Program-made: the position numbers and the translations under genes
Shown here: piece by piece, positions 34,224-43,703 of the stretch
How the letters are laid out: every line of letters starts with the position of its first letter
Numbering within the stretch: the first letter of the stretch is position 1
NCBI RefSeq assembly: GCF_017409525.1
Contig: NZ_JAFQSO010000008.1
Coordinates: forward strand, 60,898 to 124,897
From: Methanobrevibacter sp.
GTDB lineage: Archaea; Methanobacteriota; Methanobacteria; Methanobacteriales; Methanobacteriaceae
Direction of reading: 5' to 3'
Length of the DNA stretch: 64,000 bases
Notes under the pieces: model-generated
The model's input: the letters and a program-made list of their open reading frames with translations, nothing else
Told to the model about the DNA's origin: nothing
Database searches by the model: none

Positions 34224-35163
34224 CGAAATCACTTAAGAAATCTTTTAATTCATAAGAAATGTTTTCAAGTTCATTAAAGCACAAATGCCCCAATTCAGAA
34301 TCCATAACTATCAATTCAGAATCCTTAATCATTTTAGACATTGGAATAGCATCCAGTTCTGGAGGAAAGTGAGGATCTTGTTTGCATGCAATGATTAAAA
34401 CCTTGGAGTTGATTTTATCCAAATCAGCCTCGACATCATAGTTCATGCTCGCCTCATTGCAATATTTCAAATCATAGATGTCTGTTTCTATCATTTCATT
34501 TCCAAACTCTTCAAAGTCCATGGCCAATTCATCATTGGATTTTGCCCGCAAAGCTTCTTTTGAAAGGCCAAAATTAAATTCAGCAAGACAAGCCATCCTT
34601 AAAGTTCTGATTAAAGAATAAGTAGCCTCACCTTTAGCATAATCCGGATCAGATGTAATAATCTCATCAACAAATTTTGACAAAATGTAATCATGGCCTG
34701 CAACTTTAAAACTGCTAACTCCACAAATGATAAAATCTTGAAAATCAGGATACTCAATGGCCTGAGTTAATCCAACAAAACCACCCATGGAGTTGCCAAT
34801 CAACCCTAAAACATGGAGGATATTGAATTTTTCTTTAAGAAACTGCTTTTGGAAATTAACGACATCCAAAATAGAATATTTGGGGAATTTATTCTTTAAA
34901 CCGGTTGATGAAGGAGAACAAGACCCTGATGATCCCAGTGCAGTCATGCTTATAAAAAAGTATTTATCCTTATCGAAAGGACAATCTTCAAAAGTCAAAG
35001 GCAATATCTTGTTTATTCCTGAAAAAGAACCTAAAGAACCATGACAATAAACAATCGCATTATCGATTAATCCATTTTCATCATATTTAGGAGTTCCATA
35101 AGTCATATATTCAACTTTAACATCATCTAAGATATTCCCATTTTGAAATTCAAATGACTCCAT
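34213..35163 (-). CDS. MetX-like alpha/beta-hydrolase paralogue 3, intact triad
   Basis: This protein of at least 316 residues resembles homoserine O-acetyltransferase-like hydrolases: YMTYGTPKYD, an oxyanion segment YCHGSLGS, SCSPSSTGLK, the elbow GNSMGG with Ser125, an Asp in CKQDPHFPP (about 264) and His in ELGHLCF (about 294). It is the only one of three neighbours with the full triad; the substrate is unknown. The coordinates use ATG 35163, which lacks a ribosome site. Fifteen codons upstream an ATT (35208) sits seven bases after GGAGG in a frame that stays open, and the added residues match the N-terminal length of paralogue 2. Confidence 0.78.
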   Translation of the reverse strand: MESFEFQNGNILDDVKVEYMTYGTPKYDENGLIDNAIVYCHGSLGSFSGINKILPLTFEDCPFDKDKYFFISMTALGSSGSCSPSSTGLKNKFPKYSILDVVNFQKQFLKEKFNILHVLGLIGNSMGGFVGLTQAIEYPDFQDFIICGVSSFKVAGHDYILSKFVDEIITSDPDYAKGEATYSLIRTLRMACLAEFNFGLSKEALRAKSNDELAMDFEEFGNEMIETDIYDLKYCNEASMNYDVEADLDKINSKVLIIACKQDPHFPPELDAIPMSKMIKDSELIVMDSELGHLCFNELENISYELKDFLSDFDDC

Positions 35164-35281
35164 TATAAAATGCTCTTTTCTGTTTTCAAAAAACTCCTCA
35201 TCAAAAATATAAATTCCTCCTAAAGCTAGTTAATTATCTAAAAAACAAAATATTTAAATTAAACTAGACAATGTTATTGTG

Positions 35282-36064
35282 ATGAAATATAAAATTTTAG
35301 AAAAACCAAGTTGTGAAGATGCATATGATTTAGTTCACGAGGCCTTAAGAAAAAGAGCGACAATACTGATTTTTGCTTGCTGTAAAGTTAATTATGAAGG
35401 CCGTGCATTAAGTGAACTTAACTGGGGAGAACGTATAATTATGATAAAACCCGATGGAGCTTTTTTAATCCATCAAGAAAAGAAAGTCGAACCGGTAAAC
35501 TGGCAACCGCCAAAATCCAAGACAAGAACCTACATCAAAAATGAAAATCTCTTTTTAGAAAGCCATAGAAGAACACCAAAAGAGCTATTGACAGTTGAAA
35601 TAAGACAAATCCAATTTATCAATTATGCCAACATCGAAGATTTTGAAGAACTTGAACAGGCGGGATACGAAAAGGATATGGGGGACATGATAATGGACAA
35701 GCCTCATATGATTGAAGAAGGTTTCACACCAACTGCAAGAGAATACAGTGTAGAACATGGCTTTATTGACATATTAGGTAAAGATAACGACAACAACCTG
35801 ATGATATTGGAACTTAAAGCACGTAAAGCAGGAGTTAGTGCAGTTAAACAACTTAAGCGATACCTTCAAGATTTTGAAAACACAGATGACGATTATCTAA
35901 AAGAGTGCAAAGCTCAAAAGAAAAGAATCAGAGGACTTCTTGTTGCCCCATCAATAATGGACGACGCACAGGAAATGATTGAAGAGGAAGGAATTGAGTT
36001 TGTATCCATCGAACCCCCTCGTGAGTTAAAAAGAGATAAAAAAGTTACATTAGATGCATTCTAA
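35282..36064 (+). CDS. nucS: Endonuclease NucS/EndoMS
   Basis: This 260-residue protein has an N-terminal beta-rich DNA-binding domain (GRALSELNWGERIIMIKPDGAFLIH split by the family pattern, about 40-70) and a C-terminal RecB-like nuclease domain (about 150-240) with GFIDILGKD, ILELKARKAG and QLKRYL. Archaeal NucS/EndoMS cuts branched DNA or both strands at mismatches and replaces MutSL-type repair. ATG 35282 is preceded by an in-frame GTG; a TATA-like stretch about 30 bases upstream suggests a short or absent leader. The stop overlaps that of the convergent gene. Confidence 0.93.
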   Translation: MKYKILEKPSCEDAYDLVHEALRKRATILIFACCKVNYEGRALSELNWGERIIMIKPDGAFLIHQEKKVEPVNWQPPKSKTRTYIKNENLFLESHRRTPKELLTVEIRQIQFINYANIEDFEELEQAGYEKDMGDMIMDKPHMIEEGFTPTAREYSVEHGFIDILGKDNDNNLMILELKARKAGVSAVKQLKRYLQDFENTDDDYLKECKAQKKRIRGLLVAPSIMDDAQEMIEEEGIEFVSIEPPRELKRDKKVTLDAF

Positions 36065-36540
36065 TTCAATGCATCCTCAATTTTTTTAAGTTCCATGGCA
36101 TGGAATTTTTCAGTGAATTCATTTGCAGGAGTTGCAGTTGTTACATGGCACTCCTTTTGCAACTTATATATTAGATATTCATCATTATCAAGAGAAATGG
36201 AATCATCCTCATCCAACAGCTCCAAGTCATCCAATTCGGAGTTTATATTCTCATATTCTTCTTTTTCAAGTGCAATGATATCATCAATTTCCATTTCTAG
36301 AATTTTAGGATTTAATTGTGTTGCAATAGCCACGAATCCATTTACTGTTTTATCTGAAAGAGCGAATTCTGATTTTCTAATTTCATCCATGGATAATTTA
36401 ATATGGTGCACAGTGTTTTTTGTTACAGGAATTTCACTAGACAAACCAATCTGATTTATTTCATAGTCGTGTTTCCAGTCCCCAATTTTATAAATTGCAT
36501 AATTTATATCATCAACATTAATCATTTCATCACTAACCAT
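36061..36540 (-). CDS. Hypothetical acidic protein
   Basis: This protein of about 159 residues is rich in Asp and Glu, with no membrane helix and no motif I recognise. The frame is open upstream as a hydrophobic stretch, but that part covers an AT-rich promoter-like sequence. I start at ATG 36538-36540, with GTGAT just upstream (ATG 36525 with a similar site is an alternative). It is convergent with nucS, overlapping by four bases, and divergent from the zinc-ribbon membrane protein. Function unknown. Confidence 0.6.
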   Translation of the reverse strand: MVSDEMINVDDINYAIYKIGDWKHDYEINQIGLSSEIPVTKNTVHHIKLSMDEIRKSEFALSDKTVNGFVAIATQLNPKILEMEIDDIIALEKEEYENINSELDDLELLDEDDSISLDNDEYLIYKLQKECHVTTATPANEFTEKFHAMELKKIEDALN

Positions 36541-36631
36541 GATATCACGTAATATAAATATATTTTTATAAAATAAAAACATTATTATAAATATACATAT
36601 TATAAATGTAAATTTCAATGGAGGTTAAGCT

Positions 36632-37342
36632 GTGAAAAAATGTCCTGAATGTGGGAATCCTAGTTACGATGGAGCTCCTGTTTGCGGAAACTGTGGATAT
36701 AAATTCCCAAAACCAAAAATGAAAGTCCATAGGGAAGAAAGTATCTTCGAAGGAAAACAAAAAGAAAAACCAAAAGAGAAAAAAACTTCCAATGACGATA
36801 GCGTAATAGAAATTATTAAACAAAAAAAACTGATTATTGGAACAATTTTACTTATAACTTTTATTGTGATTTGTGGAATTATCATCACTGCACCAAATAA
36901 CAATACCGGTTCTACAATCCAGACTGGTGATTTGATGGAATATGATGCTGGTGATTTTGCATTCAAATATCCTAAAAGTTGGGAACCTGTAAATTTAACC
37001 GATCCAGACCATGATACAGCCATATTCTTCAAAAATGAAAACAATACCATTATTGAACATTATAATATAAGCAGCAGCGCCAGTTCTCTTAAAGAAATAA
37101 ATCAAGATAGAATTGCTCACGCTTTAGCTAGTGGAGATGCCGTCGAGCTTTTAGAAACAATAACATTAGATGGCAGAAATGCATCAAACATCATTCTAGA
37201 AAATGCTGACGGAAACTACACAAGATATGTTTCAATGTTCACTGATGGCAAGCTATATGTTTTCAAGGTTACTGGAGACTCTATTAATGCAATTACATCA
37301 GACAGCATTAATGATGTGATAAATACCGCAGATATTAAATAA
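36632..37342 (+). CDS. Zinc-ribbon membrane protein with extracytoplasmic PsbP-like domain
   Basis: This 236-residue protein starts with a zinc ribbon (CPECGNPSYDGAPVCGNCGY), followed by a charged linker, one transmembrane helix (about 68-92) and an outside domain (about 100-236) containing FAFKYPKSWEPVNL and later YVFKVTGD. That pattern is typical of DUF1795/PsbP-like domains in methanogen membrane proteins of unknown role. It starts with GTG, backed by GGAGGT seven bases upstream. A hairpin follows the stop. Cell-surface sensing or binding is inferred only from topology. Confidence 0.75.
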   Translation: MKKCPECGNPSYDGAPVCGNCGYKFPKPKMKVHREESIFEGKQKEKPKEKKTSNDDSVIEIIKQKKLIIGTILLITFIVICGIIITAPNNNTGSTIQTGDLMEYDAGDFAFKYPKSWEPVNLTDPDHDTAIFFKNENNTIIEHYNISSSASSLKEINQDRIAHALASGDAVELLETITLDGRNASNIILENADGNYTRYVSMFTDGKLYVFKVTGDSINAITSDSINDVINTADIK

Positions 37343-37375
37343 GTATGATTCATTTCATACTTCCTATTTTTATTT
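37341..37375 (+). terminator. Hairpin terminator
   Basis: AAGTATGA (37341-37348) pairs with TCATACTT (37355-37362) around a 6-base loop, followed by a T-rich stretch. It overlaps the stop codon of the zinc-ribbon gene and precedes the nitrilase gene. Confidence 0.65.
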
Positions 37376-37385
37376 TAGTGTTAAT

Positions 37386-38213
37386 ATGACTACAATTAAA
37401 CTTGCTCTTTGTCAAATGGATGTTATCGACAACAAAGAGGAAAATTTAAAAAAAGCTAGCTCAATGATAGCTCAAAGTGTAGAGGAAAATGCTGATTTTA
37501 TTATTCTACCTGAAATGTTTAACTGTCCCTATTCTAATGACAAATTTATAGAATATCAGGAAGAGGAAAAAGACAGCCCCACATTAAATCGAATCTCATC
37601 ACTAGCTAGAAAAAACAATGTTTACATCCTAGCAGGATCAATTCCTGAAAAAGAAAACGATAATCTGTTTAACACTTCATATCTTTTTGACAGAAAGGGC
37701 GAAATAATAGCCAAACACAGGAAAATGCATCTTTTCGATATTGATGTTAAAGATAGAATAACATTCAAGGAATCGGATGTGTTGACTGCAGGAGATGATT
37801 TTACAATAGCCGACACTGAATTTGGAAAAATCGGCATTGGAATTTGCTATGATATCCGTTTTCCAGAATTGGCAAGAATAATGGTGGAAAACAATGCTTT
37901 GGCATTATTCTACCCTGGAGCATTTAACATGACAACCGGCCCCGCTCATTGGGAGCTATTGTTTAGGGCTCGGGCATTGGACAACCAAGTATTCTGCATT
38001 GGTGTTGCACCTGCATTAAATGAAGACGCCAGCTATCATAGCTACGGCCATTCAATTATCACAAATCCCTGGGGCGAAGTGCTTGCCCAAGCTGGGCTAA
38101 AAGAAGAAATAATTATCTCTGAAATTGATCTTGATGAAATAAAAAAAATAAGAGAAGAGCTTCCTCTTTTAAAAAATAAAAGAGAAGACCTCTATGAAGT
38201 TGCTAAAAAATAA
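37386..38213 (+). CDS. Carbon-nitrogen hydrolase (nitrilase superfamily, omega-amidase-like)
   Basis: This 275-residue protein has the nitrilase triad Glu43 (LPEMFN), Lys113 (HRKMHLFD) and Cys154 (GICYDIRFPEL). The DIDVK and FPELAR segments match the Nit2 branch, whose members hydrolyse omega-amides such as 2-oxoglutaramate or deaminated glutathione. The exact substrate is not certain. It is a full-length cytoplasmic enzyme. Its stop abuts the stop of the convergent HEAT-repeat gene with no base between. Confidence 0.88.
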   Translation: MTTIKLALCQMDVIDNKEENLKKASSMIAQSVEENADFIILPEMFNCPYSNDKFIEYQEEEKDSPTLNRISSLARKNNVYILAGSIPEKENDNLFNTSYLFDRKGEIIAKHRKMHLFDIDVKDRITFKESDVLTAGDDFTIADTEFGKIGIGICYDIRFPELARIMVENNALALFYPGAFNMTTGPAHWELLFRARALDNQVFCIGVAPALNEDASYHSYGHSIITNPWGEVLAQAGLKEEIIISEIDLDEIKKIREELPLLKNKREDLYEVAKK

Positions 38214-39062
38214 CTATTTTAATTTAGCCAACCTTTTTTCGAAGTAAGCTAGTTTTTTATCATTGCCTTTAAAGACTTCGATTGCAGTTTCTATGACTCT
38301 AACCTCATTGTCATAGTCATTGGCTTTTCTGTAAAGAACGCATAATCTTTTATATGGAGCATCTTTAGTTTGTTTTGCTTCAACATATCGTTCATATTCT
38401 TTTATGGCTTTTTGAGGATTGGTCTTTTCCATTTCTTTAATTGTGCTCATAGGAATGACTTTTACAATAGATTCCCCTGAAGCCTTAGCTTTCTGTCTTT
38501 TTTGGGCCTTTTTGATTGCCTTATTGCAAGATTTTTTAAAGTCCTTATCATCTTCACTTTTTCTTGCTTCTTTAATTAGGCCTATTGCCTCATCAGTTGC
38601 AAGATCGCCCAATGCCTGAATTGCGGCTAATTTCACACCCCAATCCTCATCTTCAAGACATTTAGCAATGGTTTCTAATTCCTCATTGGCCTGAAGTTCG
38701 CCAAGGGAACGTACAGCAACCTTTCTAACACCAAAATCCTCATCGTCTGTTGCTTCAACAAAATATGGAATGACTCTTTTGTCTTCGGTTTCTTTAAGTG
38801 CAAATGCTAAAAACCTTTTATCTTTACCTTCAGCATTTTCAAACTCTTCAATCAATTTATCGACAGCCACATCACCCATGCTTCCTAAAATTTCCGCTGC
38901 CTTGAATCTGACTTGTGCATTCTCATCAGTGGTGGCTTTTATTAAAGGTTCGATAGCTGTTTCATCAGTAATTCCAACCAATGATTCGATAGCTTCCTTT
39001 CTAACTTTAACGTCATCACTTGATAAATTGTTAATAGCATCCTGAAAATTTAAATTTGACAT
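38214..39062 (-). CDS. HEAT-repeat (PBS-lyase-like) protein
   Basis: This 282-residue protein has tandem HEAT repeats of about 31 residues over residues 5-190 (for example VRFKAAEILGSMGD, VRKVAVRSLGEL and VKLAAIQALGDLA). A charged basic linker (KKAQKRQKAKASG) and a C-terminal TPR-like helical region follow. Such scaffolds mediate protein contacts; no catalytic motif is present. A TTTTATATATC element about 30 bases before the ATG and no ribosome site suggest a short or absent leader. Confidence 0.85.
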   Translation of the reverse strand: MSNLNFQDAINNLSSDDVKVRKEAIESLVGITDETAIEPLIKATTDENAQVRFKAAEILGSMGDVAVDKLIEEFENAEGKDKRFLAFALKETEDKRVIPYFVEATDDEDFGVRKVAVRSLGELQANEELETIAKCLEDEDWGVKLAAIQALGDLATDEAIGLIKEARKSEDDKDFKKSCNKAIKKAQKRQKAKASGESIVKVIPMSTIKEMEKTNPQKAIKEYERYVEAKQTKDAPYKRLCVLYRKANDYDNEVRVIETAIEVFKGNDKKLAYFEKRLAKLK

Positions 39063-39135
39063 AGTAATAGTTAGATTTAAAGTGATATATAAAATTTTAA
39101 AAAAAAAGTAAAAAAATAAGAGAATAATCTCTTAT

Positions 39136-39906
39136 TTAAATTGCAGTCCATCCGCCGTCAATACAGATTAATTGACCGGTACAGAAACTTGATGCGTCAG
39201 ATGCAAGGTATATTGCAATACCATCCAATTCACCAGGTTGGCCTAAACGGCCGGCAGGACAATATGCTGCAATAAGATCCATGAATCCATCCATTTCAAT
39301 TGAATCCACGGTTAATTCTGTTTCAAATACAGCAGGGCCGATTGCATTTACGGTAATGTTGTATTTAGCCCATTCAACAGCCAAGTTTTTAGTTAAGTTC
39401 ATTACTCCACCTTTAGCTGAGGAATATGCACTAATACCTCCTCCAGGGAATATTACTCTTGAGTGGATTGAACCAATGTTAATGATTTTACCGTATTCCT
39501 GTTCAATCATGATTTCTCCGACAGCTTTACACATGTAGTATACACCGCTCAAGTCAATGTGAATGTGCCTTTCCCATTCTTCATTGCTTTGGTCGGTAAC
39601 CATTTTGTTGTTTCCCATACCTGCTGCGTTAACCAAAATATCGATTCTGCCATATGCGTCCATGACTTTTGCAACTGCTGCAGTGATACTGTCGTAGTCA
39701 CCAACATCACAAACTGCATACATTACTTCAGTTCCGAATTCTTTTTCAATATCAGCAACGTTTTCTTGGAGTCTTTCTTCTCTTCTTGCAAATAATGCTA
39801 ATTTTGCACCTTGGCTTGCATATGCTTGAGCAATTTGCCAACCGAGTCCAGAAGAAGCACCAGTGATTACTGCTACTTTATCTTTTATATCAAAATAGTT
39901 TTTCAT
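39136..39906 (-). CDS. Short-chain dehydrogenase/reductase
   Basis: This 256-residue SDR has the NAD(P)-binding motif TGASSGLG (about 15-22), NAAGMG, the catalytic Ser in GSIHS, Y-S-S-A-K and the C-terminal cofactor segment (CTGQLICIDGG). Proteins of this type reduce or oxidise hydroxyl/keto groups, and the closest generic relatives are 3-oxoacyl-ACP-reductase-like and sugar dehydrogenases. The substrate cannot be read. The start has AGGTGG about 10 bases upstream. A 264-base AT-rich region upstream holds a short inverted repeat (AGGC/GCCT at 39923-39935). Confidence 0.88.
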   Translation of the reverse strand: MKNYFDIKDKVAVITGASSGLGWQIAQAYASQGAKLALFARREERLQENVADIEKEFGTEVMYAVCDVGDYDSITAAVAKVMDAYGRIDILVNAAGMGNNKMVTDQSNEEWERHIHIDLSGVYYMCKAVGEIMIEQEYGKIINIGSIHSRVIFPGGGISAYSSAKGGVMNLTKNLAVEWAKYNITVNAIGPAVFETELTVDSIEMDGFMDLIAAYCPAGRLGQPGELDGIAIYLASDASSFCTGQLICIDGGWTAI

Positions 39907-40179
39907 GTTATTATACCACCTAAGGCATAAAGCCTATGATTAAATATATGAAGAAGTATACTATTTAACTATTATTATATGATTTTCTAACGAATATCCA
40001 AAAATTTTAAAAATATTAAAATATAATCCAAAAATTGAACTAAAATGCTTAAAAAACTTATAGAAACTTTTCAAACTGTACAATAATATAATGCAAAATT
40101 TATACTTAAAAAATAAAAGACATGAGAATAAATAAAATAATAAAATAACTTAACAATCTTATAAAAATGTGTGATGAAA

Positions 40180-42777
40180 ATGATTGAAGAACAAACCAAA
40201 AGCTATTCTAAAAAACAAATTTTCAAAACCCTGCACCCTTGGGTAAGACAATGGTTTGATTCGCAATTCAATGAATTCACACCTGCACAGAAAAAATCTC
40301 TCATTGACATCCACAAGAAAAATAATATCCTCATCTCTTCACCTACAGGTTCCGGTAAAACGTTGACTGCTTTTTTATCAATTATCAGTGAGCTTACAAC
40401 TCTTGCAGAAAAAAATAAACTAGAAGACAAGGTTTACTGCATTTACATTTCGCCACTGAAAGCGTTGGATAACGATATTGAAAAGAATCTGGAAGAGCCC
40501 TTAAAAGGAATAGAAGAAATTGCAGGACGTGATTTGGGAATTAGAAAGGCCGTGAGAACAGGTGACACATCCCAATATCAAAGACAGAAAATGCTTAAAA
40601 AACCACCGCACATCCTGATTACAACACCCGAAACGTTATCAATATTGCTTGTAGCGCCGAAATTCAGAGAAAAATTGAGCGGCGTCAAATATGTCATTAT
40701 AGATGAAATACACTCCTTGGCAGAAAATAAGAGGGGAGTTCATTTAAGCCTATCACTTGAAAGATTGCAACACCTAATCGGACATTATACAAGAATTGGG
40801 CTTTCAGCAACTGTCAGCCCCATTGAAGAGATTGCCAAATTTCTGGTGGGATACGAATATGGCGTTGGGCGAAACTGTAAAATAGTTAACATAAATTACC
40901 TAAAGGAGCTGGATATGGAAGTGATGTGTCCTGTAAGCGATATTGTACTGGCCGATGAGGAAGATACAAAATTGGGGATGTATGACCTGCTGGACGATTT
41001 GATTTTTGAAAACAAGACAACACTGATATTTACCAATACGCGCAGCGGGACAGAACGCTTTGTTTATAACCTAAAGAAGATGTACCCTACGCATTACAAT
41101 GATGAAAACATAATGGCGCATCATTCATCCTTATCAAAGGAAGTCAGGCTAGAAACCGAAAACAAGCTAAAAGAAGGAAAATTGAAAGCTGTCGTGTCCT
41201 CCACATCATTAGAGCTTGGAATTGATATAGGATACATTGATTTGGTTGTCCTGATAAACTCTCCAAAATCCGTTGCAAGAGCGCTTCAGAGAATTGGAAG
41301 AAGCGGACACAAGCTACATCAAAAATCAAAAGGAAGGATAATTGTAACTGACCGTGACGATTTAGTTGAATGTTCTGTTTTGCTTAAAAATGCAAAAGAA
41401 GGAAAGATAGATAAAATATCAATACCTACAAACTGTTTAGACGTTCTTGCACAACATATTTACGGAATGAGCATTGAGAACCCATGGGACATTGATTACG
41501 CTTATGACGTTATTCGAAAAAGCTATTGCTATAAAGACCTCACAAGGGACGATTATGAAGATGTCTTAAGTTATATGGCTGGAGAATATCCTGAACTTGA
41601 AGAAAGATATGTTTATGCAAAAATCTGGATTGATTATAAAGAAAACACTTTTGGAAAACGAGGAAAACTAGCCAGAATGCTTTATTCAACAAACATTGGG
41701 ACAATACCTGATTCATCAGGCGTTTTAGTTAAATGCGATGGAGAAACTGTTGGAAAAATAGAAGAGACATTTATGGAAAGGTTAAAAAAAGGAGATACAT
41801 TCGTTTTAGGAGGTAGAACCTACAGATTTAATTACGGGAAAGGAATGACCATCAATGTAACTCCCGCAAGCGGACCTCCAACAATACCATCTTGGTTTTC
41901 ACAACAATTACCCCTTGCTTTCGACCTTGCAATGGATATTCAACGATTTAGAGCCCACATGGATGTAAAATTCAGATACAGAAGAAGCAAGGAAGAAATA
42001 ATGGAATTCATTCATGAATACTTATATGTCGATGAATTCGCTGCAAATTCAATTTATGAATATTTTGTAGAGCAATTCAAATATGCCCAGATCCCAAGCA
42101 CTCAGAAACTGTTAATAGAATATTATAAAGGATTTGGAGATAGGCGATTTGTAATATTCCATTCATTATTTGGAAGGAAAGTTAATGATGCCCTTTCTCG
42201 TGCTGTTGCATATATTGTTGCTCAAAGATACAACATTAACGTAACGATTTCCATATCAGATAATGGATTTTATTTAAGTTCAGATGGTAAAATTGGAGGC
42301 TTAGAATCTTTTAAAGAATTGAACCCAGAGAATTTTGAAATAATCTTAACAAAAGCATTGAACAAAACAGAAACATTGGCTTCAAGATTTAGACATTGCG
42401 CAGGGCGATCTTTAATGACCCTCCGGAAATACAAAGGAGAATCCAAATCCGTTGGTCGCCAACAAGTGCGAGGAAAAATATTGCTTAAATTCGTGCAGGA
42501 CATGGATGATGACTTTTCAATACTAAAAGAAGCTAGAAGAGAAGCTCTTGAAGATTATATGGATATTAAAAATGCGTTGAAAGTGATTGAAATGGTTTCA
42601 TCTGAAGAAATGGAAATAAAAACTATCAACACTGTAATACCTAGTCCATTTGCATTTAATTTAGTTTCACAGGGATATTTAGATGTGCTAAATCAAAATG
42701 ATAAAGGAGAATTTACAAAAAGAATGCACCAGGCAATACTTGACCAAATCAAAGACAAACTAAAAGACATATATTAA
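40180..42777 (+). CDS. Lhr-type DEAD/DEAH-box helicase
   Basis: This 865-residue helicase has motif [11 protein letters not shown], Ia SPLKALDND, Ib [23 protein letters not shown] ([12 protein letters not shown]) and [10 protein letters not shown]. An Lhr-type winged-helix and C-terminal region follows (about 440-865). Lhr helicases unwind DNA and RNA-DNA hybrids in repair. I choose ATG 40180, which follows GTGATGAAA; GTG 40171 and ATG 40174 overlap that ribosome site. The 270 bases upstream are AT-rich without other features. Confidence 0.93.
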   Translation: MIEEQTKSYSKKQIFKTLHPWVRQWFDSQFNEFTPAQKKSLIDIHKKNNILISSPTGSGKTLTAFLSIISELTTLAEKNKLEDKVYCIYISPLKALDNDIEKNLEEPLKGIEEIAGRDLGIRKAVRTGDTSQYQRQKMLKKPPHILITTPETLSILLVAPKFREKLSGVKYVIIDEIHSLAENKRGVHLSLSLERLQHLIGHYTRIGLSATVSPIEEIAKFLVGYEYGVGRNCKIVNINYLKELDMEVMCPVSDIVLADEEDTKLGMYDLLDDLIFENKTTLIFTNTRSGTERFVYNLKKMYPTHYNDENIMAHHSSLSKEVRLETENKLKEGKLKAVVSSTSLELGIDIGYIDLVVLINSPKSVARALQRIGRSGHKLHQKSKGRIIVTDRDDLVECSVLLKNAKEGKIDKISIPTNCLDVLAQHIYGMSIENPWDIDYAYDVIRKSYCYKDLTRDDYEDVLSYMAGEYPELEERYVYAKIWIDYKENTFGKRGKLARMLYSTNIGTIPDSSGVLVKCDGETVGKIEETFMERLKKGDTFVLGGRTYRFNYGKGMTINVTPASGPPTIPSWFSQQLPLAFDLAMDIQRFRAHMDVKFRYRRSKEEIMEFIHEYLYVDEFAANSIYEYFVEQFKYAQIPSTQKLLIEYYKGFGDRRFVIFHSLFGRKVNDALSRAVAYIVAQRYNINVTISISDNGFYLSSDGKIGGLESFKELNPENFEIILTKALNKTETLASRFRHCAGRSLMTLRKYKGESKSVGRQQVRGKILLKFVQDMDDDFSILKEARREALEDYMDIKNALKVIEMVSSEEMEIKTINTVIPSPFAFNLVSQGYLDVLNQNDKGEFTKRMHQAILDQIKDKLKDIY

Positions 42778-42832
42778 CCAAAAATAAATATATTTAATAA
42801 TAATACAAACATAAGTATAAAAGGTGATTATT

Positions 42833-43201
42833 ATGACTAAACGAAAAGCAGTTTTTATTGGTTTCATATTAGTTGTAATCATAGAATCATTTTTTGCACA
42901 TTATGACTTTATAGGCCTATTAATTGCAGGATTTATTACTGGATATATTGCCCATGACGGTATATTAAATGGCTTTTGGAATGGTGCAGTTGCAGGAGCA
43001 ATGGGCGCAATCGTTTGTGCAATACTATTCCTACTACTTGTAATCTTTGGAGGCAGTCTAATCGACATATTCGGAGGCCTTACCGGATTTACAGTCACAG
43101 GGATTGAAAGCATATTTGTGATAATAGGCCAGTTAATTTACTTTGCAATAGTTATGGGAATAACTGGAGCTGTTGGAGGGGCAATAGCTTCTAGAGATTA
43201 A
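42833..43201 (+). CDS. Small membrane protein, DUF5518-like
   Basis: This 122-residue protein has three or four hydrophobic, glycine-rich segments (about 8-25, 32-48, 50-75 and 95-118) with GFITGYIAHDG and a G-A-V-G-G-A-I-A end. It matches small methanogen membrane proteins of the DUF5518 kind, function unknown. ATG 42833 follows GGTGATTATT; the frame-extending GTG 42824 lies inside that site. It is followed after 16 bases by another small membrane protein, probably in one transcript. Confidence 0.65.
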   Translation: MTKRKAVFIGFILVVIIESFFAHYDFIGLLIAGFITGYIAHDGILNGFWNGAVAGAMGAIVCAILFLLLVIFGGSLIDIFGGLTGFTVTGIESIFVIIGQLIYFAIVMGITGAVGGAIASRD

Positions 43202-43217
43202 ATTTTGGAGATAGAAC

Positions 43218-43646
43218 ATGAAATTATTTGATTTTGTGAATTTTAAAGCATTAGTATTTGGAGCGGCAATAGCGGGAGCATTTGTAATATTTGGATCATT
43301 ATATTGGGATTGGTTTTATCCATTTGCAGCTATCGGACTTTTATATGCTGGATATGGCCAAAAAAATATGAAAATTGCAACAGTTATGGGTACAATGGCA
43401 TCGACCGTGCTTGTAATATTGGCATTAGAAGGGTATTTCGGAGAAGTTACCGGATTTATGGCAACTGAAACTGGAATACTTGTTATGTCAATAAGTATTC
43501 TCCTTGTCGGAGCGCTTGTTGGTTTTACTGGTGGATTAGTTAAAAGAAACAAAATAAAAGCAAGAGAAGAATACGAAAAACAGCAAAAAACTGGTAAAAA
43601 TAAAAAAAATAAAAAAGCCAAAAGCTCAAAAAATATAAAAAAATAA
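43218..43646 (+). CDS. Small hydrophobic membrane protein with basic tail
   Basis: This 142-residue protein has about four hydrophobic helices between residues 10 and 110 and a strongly basic lysine-rich C-terminus (about 115-142) that would face the cytoplasm. I do not recognise a family with confidence; the composition resembles the DUF5518-like protein 16 bases upstream. The ribosome site is GGAG seven bases before the ATG. Function unknown. Confidence 0.65.
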   Translation: MKLFDFVNFKALVFGAAIAGAFVIFGSLYWDWFYPFAAIGLLYAGYGQKNMKIATVMGTMASTVLVILALEGYFGEVTGFMATETGILVMSISILLVGALVGFTGGLVKRNKIKAREEYEKQQKTGKNKKNKKAKSSKNIKK

Positions 43647-43668
43647 AACAGTTGCAAAAAAAAATTTT

Positions 43669-43703
43669 AAAAAATAATAACAAGAATCATGTTATTATTT
43701 TTT
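43669..43703. terminator. 13-bp hairpin between convergent genes, overlapping purP stop
   Basis: AAAAAATAATAAC (43669-43681) is the exact complement of GTTATTATTTTTT (43691-43703) around a 9-base loop. It ends in Ts on both strands and includes the last codons of purP, so it can serve both transcripts. Confidence 0.7.

Noticed and set aside
39907..40179. Possible ncRNA or small gene in the 270-base AT-rich gap before the Lhr-like helicase
   Set aside because: Only short AT-rich frames and one weak 4-bp inverted repeat are visible; no tRNA-like or GC-rich structured segment is present.
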